DNA of 39,088 bases from positions 82,036-121,123 of the forward strand of contig JANLHI010000013.1 in the NCBI GenBank assembly GCA_024654525.1. Reading direction: 5' to 3'. A model generated the notes under the pieces. That model searched no databases, was not told where the DNA came from, and saw only the letters and a list, made by a program, of their open reading frames with translations. Of the stretch, positions 39,001 through 39,088 are shown in pieces; position 1 is the first letter of the stretch; the number at the start of each line of letters is the position of its first letter. The stretch comes from Patescibacteria group bacterium (GTDB lineage: Bacteria > Patescibacteriota > Minisyncoccia > UBA6257 > 2-01-FULL-56-20). A program made the position numbers and the translations under genes.

Positions 39001-39088
39001 ATTTTTATGAATTTGTTTTGAATGGTGAGTGTTCGCGTAGAGCGCAATTGATAAGAGCCCGGGTGAGATAGAGATATCAAATCTGTTT

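Overview
The window reads as a chromosomal segment of a Candidate Phyla Radiation bacterium (Patescibacteria, most likely a Parcubacteria-type lineage). This is inferred from features seen together, not from a database match. Genes are compact and tightly packed. Ribosome-binding sites are almost absent, and several genes have a -10 box 6-9 nt before the start codon, which fits leaderless mRNAs. MurF carries an added membrane anchor. A Gram-positive-like type IV pilus locus has no secretin. Cell division relies on FtsA/FtsZ with the usual C-terminal peptide. There is a large Cys-rich secreted protein, a secreted nuclease and very little biosynthetic metabolism. Base composition is moderate, with an AT-richer block around 7.8-14.2 kb.

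Layout. 1-2 kb: the 3' end of an unknown gene, an HD-domain phosphohydrolase, a hairpin-rich spacer, and an unknown polytopic membrane protein with its own promoter, inverted repeat and the only strong Shine-Dalgarno sequence seen. 2.3-4.7 kb: a 798-residue secreted Cys/Ser/Gly-rich protein with a peptidoglycan-binding-like domain. 5.0-6.6 kb: a metalloid-response operon (ArsR-type repressor with a perfect 26-bp operator, Cys-rich zinc-ribbon protein, ArsP-type permease). 6.7-7.7 kb: a Ca2+/Na+ exchanger. 7.8-14.2 kb, minus strand: ddl, a membrane-anchored murF, an alpha/beta hydrolase, a possible VanX-like remnant, a LysO-type exporter in two pieces, a metal-dependent cyclase/hydrolase, a broken XRE regulator and a secreted nuclease, ending at tRNA-Leu.

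14.5-20 kb: parA-parB converge on topA, with dprA upstream of topA. 20.1-30.5 kb: a type IV pilus locus (PilO-like, tRNA-Val, tRNA-Ile, an RluA-family pseudouridine synthase, prepilins, PilB, PilC, a repeat-containing secreted protein, a PilX-like protein and a PilM-PilN fusion). 30.5-33 kb: pth, lepB and hisS. 33.2-37 kb: rpsU, yqeY, ybeY, ftsA and ftsZ. 37-39 kb: rmuC and truB, divergent.

How the genes fit together. The pili, the secreted nuclease and DprA form a plausible DNA-capture and uptake set for a cell that must scavenge nucleotides. ddl and murF supply the D-Ala-D-Ala end of the peptidoglycan precursor. ParAB, TopA, FtsA and FtsZ cover chromosome segregation and division. The most unusual signals are in-frame stretches of degenerate tandem-repeat DNA inside core enzymes (clear in TopA and TruB, weaker in the RluA-family enzyme), the PilM-PilN fusion with a repeat-protein gene in the pilus operon, the UUCG-hairpin cluster at 1.1 kb, and an rluA-family mRNA whose 5' end may be made by tRNA-Ile processing. 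All functional calls rest on motif recognition by eye.
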